A stretch of DNA of 64,000 nt, taken from the NCBI RefSeq assembly GCF_002091955.1, contig NZ_MKKY01000036.1, forward strand, positions 1-64,000. Reading direction: 5' to 3'. The translations under genes were made by a program, and so were the position numbers. The first letter of the stretch is position 1, and each line of letters starts with the position of its first letter. Under the pieces are notes generated by a model. It searched no databases and was not told the origin of the DNA. It saw nothing but the letters and a program-made list of their open reading frames with translations. Origin of the DNA: Rhodococcus sp. 1168 (GTDB taxonomy: Bacteria; Actinomycetota; Actinomycetes; Mycobacteriales; Mycobacteriaceae). Below are positions 8,614 to 17,667 of this stretch, in pieces.

Positions 8614-8922
8614 CTAAGTCTCGTCCTTGTCGGCCCGCTTCTTCGTGGTCGACGTCTTGTCCGTTGTCGACATCTTGTCCGTGGTCGACATCTTGGGCGG
8701 ATCTACCGTCAGTGCGCCGCGATCGGTCCCCTCGTCGAGTTCTTGATCAGGCCTCGGGTATTCCTTCTCGAAAGTTTCGGGGAGCTTCTTGATCTTTTTG
8801 TTCATCGACCAGATCAGCAGAGCTGTACCGACGAGAAGCGCGACGATGATCACCAGCCCGACGGGCGAGGATTTACCGAACTCCGGGCCGGTCGGCTGCT
8901 GGGCCAATAGCGAGATGATCAC
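8614..8922 (-). CDS. Small single-pass membrane protein in the mca operon
   Basis: This 102-residue protein has one transmembrane helix (about residues 20-40) followed by a charged cytoplasmic tail. The tail contains imperfect repeats of KMSTTDK encoded by three 18-bp DNA repeats at 8645-8698. The GTG start abuts the TGA stop of mca with no gap. A protein of similar size and position occurs in mycobacteria (Rv1083). The function is unknown; coupling to mca and the DUF255 protein suggests a shared thiol-related role. Confidence 0.85.
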   Translation of the reverse strand: MIISLLAQQPTGPEFGKSSPVGLVIIVALLVGTALLIWSMNKKIKKLPETFEKEYPRPDQELDEGTDRGALTVDPPKMSTTDKMSTTDKTSTTKKRADKDET

Positions 8923-9798
8923 TCAGAGGTCCTTCGTTTCGATGCCAGCGAACAGATCGGTTTCCGGCAACGACGTCTTGACCCGCGTCCGCGCCAATTC
9001 GAACTCTTCGGTAGGCCAGAGCTTGCGCTGCACATCGACGGGTACGGCGAAGAACACCCCGTTCGGATCGATCTGCGTCGCATGCGCCCGCAAAGCGTCG
9101 TCGCGCTGCTCGAAATATTCGTCGGCAGTGACCTGCGTGGTGATTCTCTCCATGATTTCGTCGCGGTCCGTGGTCCACCGTTTCAACCAGTCGACGAAAG
9201 GGCTCACTTCGCCGCGGTCGACGAACCAGTCGTCGAACAGTTGCATTCTCTTGCGGAGGAAACCGTGCGAGTAATAGAGCTTGAGAGGCGTCCACGGTTC
9301 CCCGGCGTCGGGGAACTTCGTGGGATCACCTGCGGCTTCGTAGGCCGCAACCGATACCTCGTGACACCTGATGTGGTCCGGGTGCGGATATCCACCCTTT
9401 TCGTCGTACGTAGTCATCACGTGCGGTTTGAATTCGCGAACGACTTTCACCAGAGCCTCGGTGGACTCTTCGAGTGGAACCAGCGCAAAGCACCCCTCGG
9501 GCAGCGGGGGTAGCGGATCGCCCTCGGGCAAACCCGAATCGACGAAGCCGAGCCAATGTTGACGTACCCCGAGAATGCGGGCCGCCTCAGCCATCTCTTC
9601 CCGCCGCACTTCCTCGATGCGATCGTTGACACCGGGGATGTCCATCGCTGGATTGAGGATGTCTCCCCGTTCACCACCGGTCAACGTCACGACCAGGACA
9701 TCGTTGTTCTCGGCGGCATACCGCGCCGTCGTCGCTGCGCCCTTACTCGATTCGTCGTCGGGATGGGCGTGCACCGCCATGAGCCGTAGTCCGGACAC
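8923..9798 (-). CDS. mca: Mycothiol S-conjugate amidase
   Basis: This 291-residue zinc hydrolase cleaves mycothiol S-conjugates to release mercapturic acids, which are exported. It is the detoxification arm of mycothiol metabolism. The zinc-binding motif AHPDDES lies at residues 11-17 and the second histidine cluster HPDHIRCHE near residue 145. The extended length and the motif set fit Mca rather than the related deacetylase MshB. Its presence supports an actinobacterial host that makes mycothiol. The start codon is a GTG at 9798. Confidence 0.93.
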   Translation of the reverse strand: MSGLRLMAVHAHPDDESSKGAATTARYAAENNDVLVVTLTGGERGDILNPAMDIPGVNDRIEEVRREEMAEAARILGVRQHWLGFVDSGLPEGDPLPPLPEGCFALVPLEESTEALVKVVREFKPHVMTTYDEKGGYPHPDHIRCHEVSVAAYEAAGDPTKFPDAGEPWTPLKLYYSHGFLRKRMQLFDDWFVDRGEVSPFVDWLKRWTTDRDEIMERITTQVTADEYFEQRDDALRAHATQIDPNGVFFAVPVDVQRKLWPTEEFELARTRVKTSLPETDLFAGIETKDL

Positions 9799-9935
9799 GT
9801 TCTTTCCTCACCTCAGCTTCGCCTGCTTCTTCCCTACACATATAGTTCCACTTGGTGCCGACACAACACGCACCGGCTGCCGTAGATCTACCAGCGAACA
9901 CCGAGATCTCCCCGACCTTCACGACGAAAGCATGC

Positions 9936-10358
9936 ATGACTTCCACGCTCCCCGAAGGCCGCTATCCCACGTCGACCTCGCGGTCGGTCTCCCGTCGCAC
10001 CAAGAACCTGCTGCTCATCGTGGTGCTCCTCGCCGGCCTGGGGATCGCGTACATCGGGTACGTGAAGTTTTCGGTGAAAGACATCGAGGGAACAGCACTC
10101 GCGTTCGACCTGCTCGACGATTCCACCATCTCAATTCGTTTCAGCGTCACTCGCGCAGATCCGCAGGACGACGCGGTCTGTATCGTGCGGGCGCGTTCGC
10201 GTGACGGATCCGAGACCGGACGCCGCGAAGTACTCGTGCCCGGCTCGGACGCACGCGAGATCGAGGTGAAGTCGGAAATACGTACTTCTCAACCGCCCGC
10301 CGTCGGCGACATCTACGGATGCAGCCTGAAAGTCCCCGATTATCTACGCGCAGGCTGA
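9936..10358 (+). CDS. DUF4307 domain membrane protein
   Basis: This 140-residue protein has one N-terminal transmembrane helix (about residues 25-42) and an extracytoplasmic beta-rich domain of about 95 residues. It matches the DUF4307 family, whose mycobacterial member (Rv1081c) sits at the same place between mca and greA. I chose the ATG at 9936 (MTSTLPEGRY) over an earlier in-frame start because the extra 28 residues look non-coding. It is divergent from mca. Function unknown. Confidence 0.85.
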   Translation: MTSTLPEGRYPTSTSRSVSRRTKNLLLIVVLLAGLGIAYIGYVKFSVKDIEGTALAFDLLDDSTISIRFSVTRADPQDDAVCIVRARSRDGSETGRREVLVPGSDAREIEVKSEIRTSQPPAVGDIYGCSLKVPDYLRAG

Positions 10359-10415
10359 CCTAGCGCCTGCTCGTGGTAAGATAGGCCGGTACACGGTTCC
10401 GCTTTGGAGCCGTGT
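10359..10415 (+). promoter_or_regulatory. Probable greA promoter and leader hairpin
   Basis: A candidate -10 box TAAGAT at 10377-10382 lies in the 238-bp gap before greA, with only a weak -35 (CTGACC) upstream. Just downstream, ACACGGTTCC at 10391-10400 can pair with 10406-10415 around a five-base loop, with one G-U pair. No T tract follows, so this is more likely a leader structure than a terminator. The promoter call is tentative. Confidence 0.4.
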
Positions 10416-10596
10416 ATTGCTGCATTGACGGCCAGGGCGGCACTGTGGCCCGCGGCTGACGCTGCGCTCCAGTGGCTCAAAAAGCGGGCCTCCAACGCCT
10501 GGGAATCTGCACACTGCAATCCCCCGGTTCGCCGCGTGCGCCGTCCGCATAAAACGGGGAGTCCACCGCGACTTCTACTACAAGGGAGTGATCGAG

Positions 10597-11091
10597 ATGA
10601 CCGAGACCCAGGTGACCTGGCTTACCCAGGAGTCCCACGACAGGCTCAAGAGCGAACTCGACCAACTCATTTCCAATCGTCCAATTATCGCCGCCGAGAT
10701 CAACGAGCGACGCGAAGAGGGCGATCTGAAAGAGAACGGCGGCTACCACGCTGCGCGCGAGGACCAGGGCCAGCAGGAAGCCCGTATTCGCCAGCTTCAG
10801 GAACTGTTGAACTCCGCCAAGGTCGGCGAGGCCCCCACCCAGTCCGGTGTAGCGCTCCCCGGGTCCGTGGTGAAGGTCTACTACGACGGTGACGAGTCCG
10901 ACGCCGAGACTTTCCTCATCGCCACCCGCGAAGAGGGTTCCACCGACTCCAAGCTCGAGGTTTACTCCCCTAGCTCTCCGTTGGGTGGTTCACTGATCAA
11001 TGCCAAGGTCGGCGACACCCGCCAGTACACGCTGCCGAACGGCAAGATCATGAAGGTCACGCTCGTCAGCGCAGAGCCTTACCACTCGTAG
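10597..11091 (+). CDS. greA: Transcription elongation factor GreA
   Basis: This 164-residue factor binds RNA polymerase and rescues backtracked complexes by stimulating transcript cleavage. The N-terminal coiled-coil hairpin (about residues 10-75) carries the acidic tip [12 protein letters not shown], and the C-terminal FKBP-like domain follows. The ATG at 10597 gives exactly the mycobacterial length and has AAGGGAG about 7 nt upstream. A GTG three codons earlier would sit too close to that site. A strong terminator follows the gene. Confidence 0.97.
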   Translation: MTETQVTWLTQESHDRLKSELDQLISNRPIIAAEINERREEGDLKENGGYHAAREDQGQQEARIRQLQELLNSAKVGEAPTQSGVALPGSVVKVYYDGDESDAETFLIATREEGSTDSKLEVYSPSSPLGGSLINAKVGDTRQYTLPNGKIMKVTLVSAEPYHS

Positions 11092-11112
11092 ACATTCGTC
11101 TCGGTTCAGTCG

Positions 11113-11149
11113 AGTTTCCCCGGTCGGTAGTCATCCGACCGGGGAAACT
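11113..11149 (+). terminator. Intrinsic terminator after greA
   Basis: A perfect 15-bp stem (11113-11127 with 11135-11149) closes a 7-base loop. The stem is AT-rich at its base and GC-rich at the tip. It starts 21 nt after the greA stop codon. Only a short T run follows, as is common in actinobacteria. Confidence 0.85.
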
Positions 11150-11197
11150 TGCGTTATATGACCGACACCGAACGCGGTCACGGCGCACACTTGGACA

Positions 11198-12451
11198 ATG
11201 GATGCCGTGTCCCTGCAGGTCGACCCAGTCGAGGGCCCAATCGACGGCCCCACCACCTTCCGTGTTCTGGGCGTTTCACCCGGCCTTCCAGTCCATCTCG
11301 ATATCGCGACGGTCGATGCGAACAACCACCACTGGGTGTCACATCAGGACTACAACATCGATGCCGAAGGTCGGCTTTTGATAACCGACCCCGATCGACC
11401 GTGGTGGAACATGTCCTTCGTCGACGAAGGCGTCGTACCCGTCACCTTCGCCGGATCGGACGGCGGACTCGACTATCGAATCTCGGTGCACGCAGTGGAG
11501 GGCTCGTCCAGCACCACAGTGCGTCGCACCTGGGGCGGAGATCTGGTTCGCGAGGATCTCACGGGCGTCGGGTGGCGACTGCGGATCTATCTCCCCGACA
11601 CCGGCGACGACGTGCTGGCCGGGGTCATCGTTCTCCCCGACACCACAGGCGCACGACCAGCAGCGCCCACCGCGGCGCTGCTCGCCTCACATGGATACGT
11701 CGCAGCCGTTCTGTCCTATATGGACGACACCGGACTCCCCGAGCAGTTCGAGGAAATACCGGTAGAAGCGATCGCCGCTGGAATGGCAGCTTTTGCCGGA
11801 CACGAACGCGTCGACGCACATCGAATTGCGGTCTACTCCTGCTCGGTCGGGGTATCGGTGGCCTTGTCCGCTTTGGCCCGCACTCCAAGCCTTCCGGTGC
11901 GCGGCGTCATCGCGATGTCACCCTCCCATGTCGTCCTGCAAGCCCGGTGCAAAAGCGGACCTCCGCCCCGTACGTCTTCGCTGACCGTCGGCGGTGAACC
12001 GTTGCCGTACATGCCCATTCGAAGTGAACGACTCATCGGGCAGCTGATCAAGACGGCGGTCCGACGGGTCTTTTCGACCGGCCCCACCTCGCAAGCGCTG
12101 TCGCTACGACCGGCGTACGCTGCCGGACTGAAAAACGACAAAGACGTCCACGACGCGATCATCCCGGTCGAGAGAATCGACGCTCCGTTGCTGGTGATCG
12201 CCGGCGATGACGACGCCGCCTATCCGTCCGACCGGATGGCGCGCGCGTTGATCGCCAGACGCAAACGCAATACGGACCGGTTGCTGATCTTGCCGAATGC
12301 CGGTCACGTTCTGCGTCCCCCCGCAACACCCACGACCGTCGACCGGAACTACAACACTGTGTCCGGTGGAACGCCCGCAGGCACCGCGAAGGCGCAGCGC
12401 CGAATGTGGACCGAGGTTCTGGATTTTCTCGAGACCAGCCTCAAGCAGTAA
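11198..12451 (+). CDS. Acyl-CoA thioesterase / BAAT family hydrolase
   Basis: This 417-residue protein has the two-part architecture of acyl-CoA thioester hydrolases and bile-acid acyltransferases. An N-terminal Ig-like domain (about residues 5-125) precedes a C-terminal alpha/beta-hydrolase domain. The predicted nucleophile lies in VYSCSVGVS, where the usual GxSxG appears as SCSVG. Asp in AGDDDAAYPS and His in NAGHVLRPP complete the triad. It probably hydrolyses acyl-CoA or another acyl ester in the cytoplasm. Its 3' end overlaps the convergent ABC permease gene by 11 bp. Confidence 0.85.
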   Translation: MDAVSLQVDPVEGPIDGPTTFRVLGVSPGLPVHLDIATVDANNHHWVSHQDYNIDAEGRLLITDPDRPWWNMSFVDEGVVPVTFAGSDGGLDYRISVHAVEGSSSTTVRRTWGGDLVREDLTGVGWRLRIYLPDTGDDVLAGVIVLPDTTGARPAAPTAALLASHGYVAAVLSYMDDTGLPEQFEEIPVEAIAAGMAAFAGHERVDAHRIAVYSCSVGVSVALSALARTPSLPVRGVIAMSPSHVVLQARCKSGPPPRTSSLTVGGEPLPYMPIRSERLIGQLIKTAVRRVFSTGPTSQALSLRPAYAAGLKNDKDVHDAIIPVERIDAPLLVIAGDDDAAYPSDRMARALIARRKRNTDRLLILPNAGHVLRPPATPTTVDRNYNTVSGGTPAGTAKAQRRMWTEVLDFLETSLKQ

Positions 12452-13235
12452 GCGTTCTCTCGTACTTACGCACCGACAACGGGACAAAGACCACGAGCAG
12501 CACGACGACCCAGATGAGCGTATAGAGCACTGGGTTCTGCAGTGACCACACATCCGGCGGCGGCGCCAAAGGACTTGTGTTGCCGAACAACTCGCGTACC
12601 GCCTGGACGGTCGAGGAAATCGGATTCCATTCGGCGATCGTTTTGAGCAGCGGCGGGAAGCCGTCGATGGGCACGAAGGTGTTCGCAATGAAGGTGACAG
12701 GGAATATGACAATGAACGAGGCATTGTTGAAAATTTCCGGTGACCGTACCGACAGCCCGACGAACGCCATGACCCACGAGATCGAGTAAGCAAACAACAG
12801 CAGCAGTACGTACCCCGCCAAAGCCTCGAAGAACGACGTCGTAATGCGCCAGCCGACAATCAAACCGGTGATCGACATGATCGTGATGGTCACCAAGTTG
12901 TTGCCCACATCGGCGGCGGTTCGCCCAATGACCACGGCCGAGCGTGCCATCGGCAACGAACGGAAACGGTCCATCACACCTTTCTGTAGATCCTCTGCCA
13001 GCGAAGATCCGGTGATCGTGGCACCGAAGATCATCGTCTGAACGAAGATGCCACCCATCAGGAAGCTCTTGTAGTCGCCGCCGCCGGGAATATCGACGGC
13101 ACTGCCGAATACGTACGCGAACAGCAGCACGAACATGATGGGCGACAGCGTCGCGAAGACAAGCAGGTCCGGAACCCGTTTGATCTTGATCAGATTGCGT
13201 TTGCCGATGATCAGCGAATCGCGCACGACACTCAT
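12441..13235 (-). CDS. ABC-2 type exporter permease (DrrB-like)
   Basis: This 264-residue protein has about six transmembrane helices and the ABC-2 permease fold. A conserved cytoplasmic loop with EDLQKGVMDRFRSLPMARS is typical of daunorubicin-resistance (DrrB) and polyketide-lipid exporters. The ATG at 13235 overlaps the stop codon of the ATPase gene (ATGA), so the two form a coupled pair. The substrate is not evident; drugs or lipids are possible. Confidence 0.9.
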   Translation of the reverse strand: MSVVRDSLIIGKRNLIKIKRVPDLLVFATLSPIMFVLLFAYVFGSAVDIPGGGDYKSFLMGGIFVQTMIFGATITGSSLAEDLQKGVMDRFRSLPMARSAVVIGRTAADVGNNLVTITIMSITGLIVGWRITTSFFEALAGYVLLLLFAYSISWVMAFVGLSVRSPEIFNNASFIVIFPVTFIANTFVPIDGFPPLLKTIAEWNPISSTVQAVRELFGNTSPLAPPPDVWSLQNPVLYTLIWVVVLLVVFVPLSVRKYERTLTA

Positions 13236-14200
13236 TTGCCTACCTCCACTGCAGCGTCCGACTCGGTCGCATGGCCGGTGAGACTGAGGAACACGTCGTC
13301 CAGGTTGGGGCGCCGCAAGCCGACGTCGAACACGGAGATAGCCGCTTCGCGCAGCTTCAACAGGGCTGTCGTCAAGTCGTCCGCGCCACCGTCGACCGAC
13401 ATGACGATTCGGCGGGCCTGCGCGTCCCACTGCGGTTCGTCGACACCGATCGGAGCCAACAATTCATGAGCGCGTGCCCGATCGTCAGGATCGGTGAGTA
13501 CGAACTCGAGACGCTCGCCGCCGACCTGCGCCTTCAGCTGATCAGCGGTGCCCTCGGCGATGATCGACCCCTTGTCGAGGACGATGATCTTGTCTGCCAA
13601 CCGGTCTGCTTCCTCCAGGTACTGCGTGGTCAGCAGAATGGTCGTCCCATCCTTGACCAGATCGGAGATGAAGTCCCACATGGCGATTCGGCTGCGCGGA
13701 TCGAGACCGGTTGTGGGCTCGTCGAGAAACAGCACCCGCGGCCGACCGATGAGACTGGCAGCGATGTCGAGGCGTCGACGCATGCCGCCCGAATACTGTT
13801 TGGCTGTGCGGTCGCGAGCATCGAGCAAATCGAACCGCTTCAGCAGATCGTCCGCGCGCGAGCGCGCCTCGGCCTTCTTCAGCCCGAACAAGCGACCGAC
13901 CATCTCGAGATTCTCGTAACCGGTGAGGTACTCATCGACCGCCGCGAACTGGCCGGTCAACCCGATGGTGGACCGGACCTCGTTGGCCTGCTTTGCGACG
14001 TCGAGGCCGAATACTTTCGCAGTTCCCGACGTCGCCGTCAACAGCGTCGCCAAGATGCGAACCGCCGTCGTCTTGCCTGCACCGTTCGGTCCCAGAACTC
14101 CGAGAACCGTCCCCTCCGGCACCGAAAAGCTGATCCCGTTGAGCGCGACGTTCTTCCCGTACTCGAGTACGAGATTGTCTACTTCGACGGCATTTACCAC
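13232..14200 (-). CDS. ABC transporter ATP-binding protein (DrrA-like)
   Basis: This 322-residue ATPase energises the adjacent permease. Walker A is GPNGAGKTT near residue 38, the signature is YSGGMRRRL and Walker B is VLFLDEPTTGLDP. The C-terminal region of about 90 residues (HELLAPIG and the final LRRPNLDDVFLSLTG) is the DUF4162-type extension of the DrrA family. The start is a GTG at 14200. A pair of 9-bp direct repeats lies 45-77 bp upstream in the likely promoter region. Confidence 0.93.
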   Translation of the reverse strand: MVNAVEVDNLVLEYGKNVALNGISFSVPEGTVLGVLGPNGAGKTTAVRILATLLTATSGTAKVFGLDVAKQANEVRSTIGLTGQFAAVDEYLTGYENLEMVGRLFGLKKAEARSRADDLLKRFDLLDARDRTAKQYSGGMRRRLDIAASLIGRPRVLFLDEPTTGLDPRSRIAMWDFISDLVKDGTTILLTTQYLEEADRLADKIIVLDKGSIIAEGTADQLKAQVGGERLEFVLTDPDDRARAHELLAPIGVDEPQWDAQARRIVMSVDGGADDLTTALLKLREAAISVFDVGLRRPNLDDVFLSLTGHATESDAAVEVGK

Positions 14201-14244
14201 GACGTACCCTCCCCTGTCTTTGTCATGAACACGTACTTCTCGTT

Positions 14245-14277
14245 ACTGCAGACACTGAGGTCTCGAACACTGCAGAC
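14245..14277. promoter_or_regulatory. Direct repeats upstream of the drrAB-like operon
   Basis: The 9-mer ACTGCAGAC occurs at 14245-14253 and again at 14269-14277, 24 bp apart start to start. Each contains the palindrome CTGCAG. They lie in the 218-bp gap between the ATPase start and the ilvA stop. They could bind a regulator of the exporter, but may be chance. Confidence 0.3.
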
Positions 14278-14418
14278 TCTTGTCGCGTCGAAAACTCATC
14301 GGGCGCATTCACACCACCGGTGCGGGCACGCTCGGATCGTACGGGCAGTCACCGACAAGTATCCGGGGAACAGGTTCCGCTCCGCAGATTTGTCCGCGAA
14401 CTCTTGCGCAGGCCGGTC

Positions 14419-15654
14419 CTACAGCGTTCCGACCCCGAATGCTGACGCGTCGAGTGCGTCGAGAATCTCCTGACGGTGGATCGGGCCCCGGGTTTCGACG
14501 GTGAGCAGGACTTCGACCTCCTCCAGGCCGAGCTGACCACCGGTCCTCGAGTGCACGACGTCGACGACGCTCGCACCAAGATTCTTGACGACCTCGAGCA
14601 GCGACAACAGCCCACCCGGTCGATCCGAAATCGTCACTCGGACAGCCAAGTATCGGCCTGCGGCGCGCAGCCCGTGGGTGATGACATGAGTCAGCAGCAG
14701 CGGATCGATGTTGCCGCCGGAAAGGATCGCGCAGACCGGCCCCCGGAGCTCGAGGTCGTCGTGGCTCATCAGGGCCGCCACCGCGGCCGCACCGGCAGGC
14801 TCGACGATGAGTTTGGCGCGCTCGATGCAGAGCAGCAAGGCACGCGAAAGTGCGCCCTCAGTGACGGTGACGACGTCGTCGACCCAGTCGGTCACGTGGG
14901 CGAACGGAACTACCCCCGGTAACCCCACCGCTATGCCGTCGGCCATCGTGGACATCGATGCCGCTGCGATCGGGTGACCCGCACTGAGCGAAGCCGGCCA
15001 AGCAGCCGCACCCTCGGCCTGCACCCCGATGATCCGCACACCTGGCTTGTGGAAATGAAAGGCAGCGGCGACGCCGGCGAGCAGACCGCCACCCCCGGTC
15101 GGAACGAGGACGGTACCGACCTCGGGCATCTGCCCGAGCACTTCGGTTCCGAGTGTCGCCTGCCCGGCAACGATGTCGGCATGATCGAACGGATGTATCA
15201 GGACGGCGCCGGTCCGCTCCGCGAACTCACGAGCATGAATCAGCGCCTCGTCTACGGTATCGCCGACGAGGTTCACCGTGGCACCGTAGGCCCTGGTGGC
15301 GACGAGTTTCGGCAGGGAGGCACCCGTCGGCATGAACACCGTCGAGGCGATGTTCGATTCGGTTGCAGCCCAAGCGACTCCCTGTGCATGATTGCCTGCA
15401 CTCGCAGCGACGACTCCGTTGGCGCGCTCGGATGCGGTGAGCCGGGAGATCCGGTTGTACGCCCCGCGCGGTTTGAAGGAGCCGGTGCGCTGGAGGTTCT
15501 CGCACTTGAGACGCACCTCGTGACCGGTCAGGTCCGAGAGTATCCGCGACGCCACGACAGGCGTCCTCCGCACGACAGGCTCGAGAACGTCCTCCGCGTC
15601 GGCGATATCACCGGCCGTGAGAAGTTCACTCAAAAGGCTGTCCGATCTTCGCAC
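14419..15654 (-). CDS. ilvA: Threonine ammonia-lyase (threonine dehydratase)
   Basis: This 411-residue PLP enzyme deaminates threonine to 2-oxobutanoate, feeding isoleucine synthesis or threonine breakdown. The PLP lysine is Lys61 in SFKPRGAY and the phosphate-binding glycine loop PTGGGGLL lies near residue 190. A single ACT-like domain occupies about residues 330-411. The short length, close to the catabolic or mycobacterial type rather than E. coli IlvA, implies simpler allosteric control. The start is probably the GTG at 15654, overlapping the upstream flavoprotein gene by 29 bp; a TTG seven codons later is an alternative. Confidence 0.88.
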   Translation of the reverse strand: MRRSDSLLSELLTAGDIADAEDVLEPVVRRTPVVASRILSDLTGHEVRLKCENLQRTGSFKPRGAYNRISRLTASERANGVVAASAGNHAQGVAWAATESNIASTVFMPTGASLPKLVATRAYGATVNLVGDTVDEALIHAREFAERTGAVLIHPFDHADIVAGQATLGTEVLGQMPEVGTVLVPTGGGGLLAGVAAAFHFHKPGVRIIGVQAEGAAAWPASLSAGHPIAAASMSTMADGIAVGLPGVVPFAHVTDWVDDVVTVTEGALSRALLLCIERAKLIVEPAGAAAVAALMSHDDLELRGPVCAILSGGNIDPLLLTHVITHGLRAAGRYLAVRVTISDRPGGLLSLLEVVKNLGASVVDVVHSRTGGQLGLEEVEVLLTVETRGPIHRQEILDALDASAFGVGTL

Positions 15655-16771
15655 GCATCTTCATCACTCCCCCAGCTTTCCCGGCACCGACAACAGCGGT
15701 AAGAATTCCGTCACGGAAGTAGTAAGCCAAGAATTTTCTGCCGTCATCATCGATGATCTTGACAGAGTCATCAGCAGAAGGTGTTCCGAGCGCTTGAATC
15801 TTCAGATCGTATTGGTCACTCCAGAAGTACGGCACCTGTGGACGCGTCGGTGCTGCATCGTGGCCGAGGATCGCGGGCACCATGACCCGTACCTGATCGC
15901 CGACGTTGCTCCAATGCTCGACCCGCTTCCTCGCGTCACCGACGGTCCAGGCAGCGACATCGCCGACAGTCCACACATGTGGATCGCTCGTGCGTCCGAC
16001 GGCGTCCGCGGAGACACCGTCGGCGATCTCGATGCCCGAGCTCGCAAGGAAGCCTGTGACGGGTGTCGATCCCACACCGATCACTACGGTGTCGACCTCG
16101 ATTTCGGTGTCATCGGTGAGCACGGCGTGAGTGACTCGATCGGATCCGCGCAGGGTCTCGATGCCGATGCCGGTCCTGAGGTCGACGCCCTCCGCCCGGT
16201 GCAATCGAGCGACGAGCTCGCCCACCTCGGCGCCGAGCACCGAACCGAGCGGTGTCTGCTGCGGTTCGACGATCACGACATCGGCACCTGCATGCCGGAA
16301 TCCTGCCGCGAGTTCACATCCGATGAAACCTGCACCGACGACAAGAGCACGGCTGCTGGATTCGACGTCTTTGCGTAGCGCCGCGGCGTCGTCTCGCGAA
16401 CGCAGCACGTGCACACCCGCAAGGTCCGGTAGCGAAGCAATCCGTCGCGGGTGCAAGCCAGTCGCAAGCACGAGTTCGTCGTAGGACAGCTTCGATCCGT
16501 CGGCAAGTTCCAGAGTCTGTGCCGCGGTGTCGACAGCTACTGCGGCCGAGCCCAGGCGCAGTTCGATGTTGTGCTCGAGGAAGTATTCGGCAGGTTCGAA
16601 GGTGGTGTCCTCACGTTCGCCACGGATGACCTCCTTCGACAGTGGAGGCCTGTCGTACGGCAAATGGTTCTCGTCACCGACGAGCACGATCTCGCCGCCG
16701 TACTCGAGTTTGCGTAGTTCCTGGGCGGTCCGCAGACCTGCCAACCCTGCTCCAACGATCACAATTGCCAT
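15626..16771 (-). CDS. FAD-dependent ferredoxin/rubredoxin reductase-like oxidoreductase
   Basis: This 381-residue flavoprotein belongs to the pyridine nucleotide-disulfide oxidoreductase group without the active-site disulfide. It has the FAD-binding GAGLAG near the N-terminus, PYDRPPLSKE, the NAD(P)H-binding VVGAGFIGCELA near residue 150 and the late FAD motif TVGDVAAW. This is the pattern of BphA4-type ferredoxin reductases and rubredoxin reductases, which pass electrons from NAD(P)H to a small iron-sulfur protein. No ferredoxin gene is adjacent. It is co-transcribed with ilvA and divergent from the Asp23 operon. Confidence 0.88.
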   Translation of the reverse strand: MAIVIVGAGLAGLRTAQELRKLEYGGEIVLVGDENHLPYDRPPLSKEVIRGEREDTTFEPAEYFLEHNIELRLGSAAVAVDTAAQTLELADGSKLSYDELVLATGLHPRRIASLPDLAGVHVLRSRDDAAALRKDVESSSRALVVGAGFIGCELAAGFRHAGADVVIVEPQQTPLGSVLGAEVGELVARLHRAEGVDLRTGIGIETLRGSDRVTHAVLTDDTEIEVDTVVIGVGSTPVTGFLASSGIEIADGVSADAVGRTSDPHVWTVGDVAAWTVGDARKRVEHWSNVGDQVRVMVPAILGHDAAPTRPQVPYFWSDQYDLKIQALGTPSADDSVKIIDDDGRKFLAYYFRDGILTAVVGAGKAGGVMKMRAKIGQPFE

Positions 16772-16897
16772 GACTGATCTTTACCAGACGGCGACTGTTT
16801 CGGAGCTGGCCGGCCGCTTCGGCGCTCGCAGACAACCCGCGGATGCCATGCGGTCTTCGTGTAGCCGCGCCGGGGCAGCATCACTACCATCAGAGGT

Positions 16898-17341
16898 ATG
16901 ACCACAGACCCCAGGTTCGCTGCAGCGGGCTCCGCAGCACTGGCCACCACGCAGGGGCGAACGATCATCGCCGATGCCGTCGTCGCAAAGATCGCCGGCA
17001 TCGCCACCCGCGAGATCGACGGCGTCTACGACGTCGGTGGCGGCACTGCCAGAGCGGTCGGTGCCCTTCGCGATCGGATACCGGGTGCCCGGGTCAACCA
17101 CAGCCAGGGAGTTGCCGTCGAGGTGGGTGAGAAGCAGGCCGCAATCGATATCGGCATCGTCGCCGAATACGGAGTTGCGCTGCACGAACTGGCCGCAGGT
17201 ATTCGCCGCAACATCATTGCCGCCGTCGAAAGGATGACAGGCCTCGAAGTCACCGAGGTCAACGTCACCGTCTACGACGTCATGCTTTTCGACGACGCGG
17301 AGACCGGACCTGATCCGGACCTCCGACCGCGTGTGCAGTGA
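16898..17341 (+). CDS. Asp23/Gls24 family protein, first gene of the envelope-stress cassette
   Basis: This 147-residue soluble protein contains one Asp23/Gls24 domain, about residues 20-125, with ADAVVAKIAGIATREIDGVY and a C-terminal LEVTEVNVTVYDV strand. In Staphylococcus, Asp23 is tethered to the membrane by AmaP and its loss induces a cell-wall stress response. By analogy it may form a submembrane layer here. It is the first of five genes that overlap or abut, and the final gene looks like a membrane anchor. The start has an AGAGG very close upstream. Confidence 0.88.
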   Translation: MTTDPRFAAAGSAALATTQGRTIIADAVVAKIAGIATREIDGVYDVGGGTARAVGALRDRIPGARVNHSQGVAVEVGEKQAAIDIGIVAEYGVALHELAAGIRRNIIAAVERMTGLEVTEVNVTVYDVMLFDDAETGPDPDLRPRVQ

Positions 17342-17667
17342 GCGCTCCACGCGAGATCGAACTCGCTGACACGGTCGCGTCGATCACGCTGAGTATTGCG
17401 GGTGTCAGCGCACTGCATCCGGGCGAGTTCGGTGAGATCGCGACGTACCTCCCCGGTCGCAGGGTCGTCGGAATCCGCATCGACGCCGAGGTCTGCGAGA
17501 TCCACATCAGCGTCGAGTACCCCAGCGACGTACGCGCGGTCGCACGCGGAGTGCGCGATGCCGTCGGGCCACACGTGTCGGTACCGATCGTGGTCACCGT
17601 CGAAGACATCACCACAGAATCGATCGTCGAAGATGTCGCAACACAACCGGTAGGAAGTCATCGATGA
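17338..17667 (+). CDS. Small Asp23/Gls24-like protein
   Basis: This 109-residue protein resembles a compact Asp23-type alpha/beta domain. It has TVASITLSIAGVSALHPG in its N-terminal half and ending strands VPIVVTVEDI. The GTG start overlaps the previous stop codon (GTGA). No signal or membrane segment is present. It probably interacts with the other Asp23 proteins of the operon; no specific activity is known. Confidence 0.75.
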   Translation: MSAPREIELADTVASITLSIAGVSALHPGEFGEIATYLPGRRVVGIRIDAEVCEIHISVEYPSDVRAVARGVRDAVGPHVSVPIVVTVEDITTESIVEDVATQPVGSHR

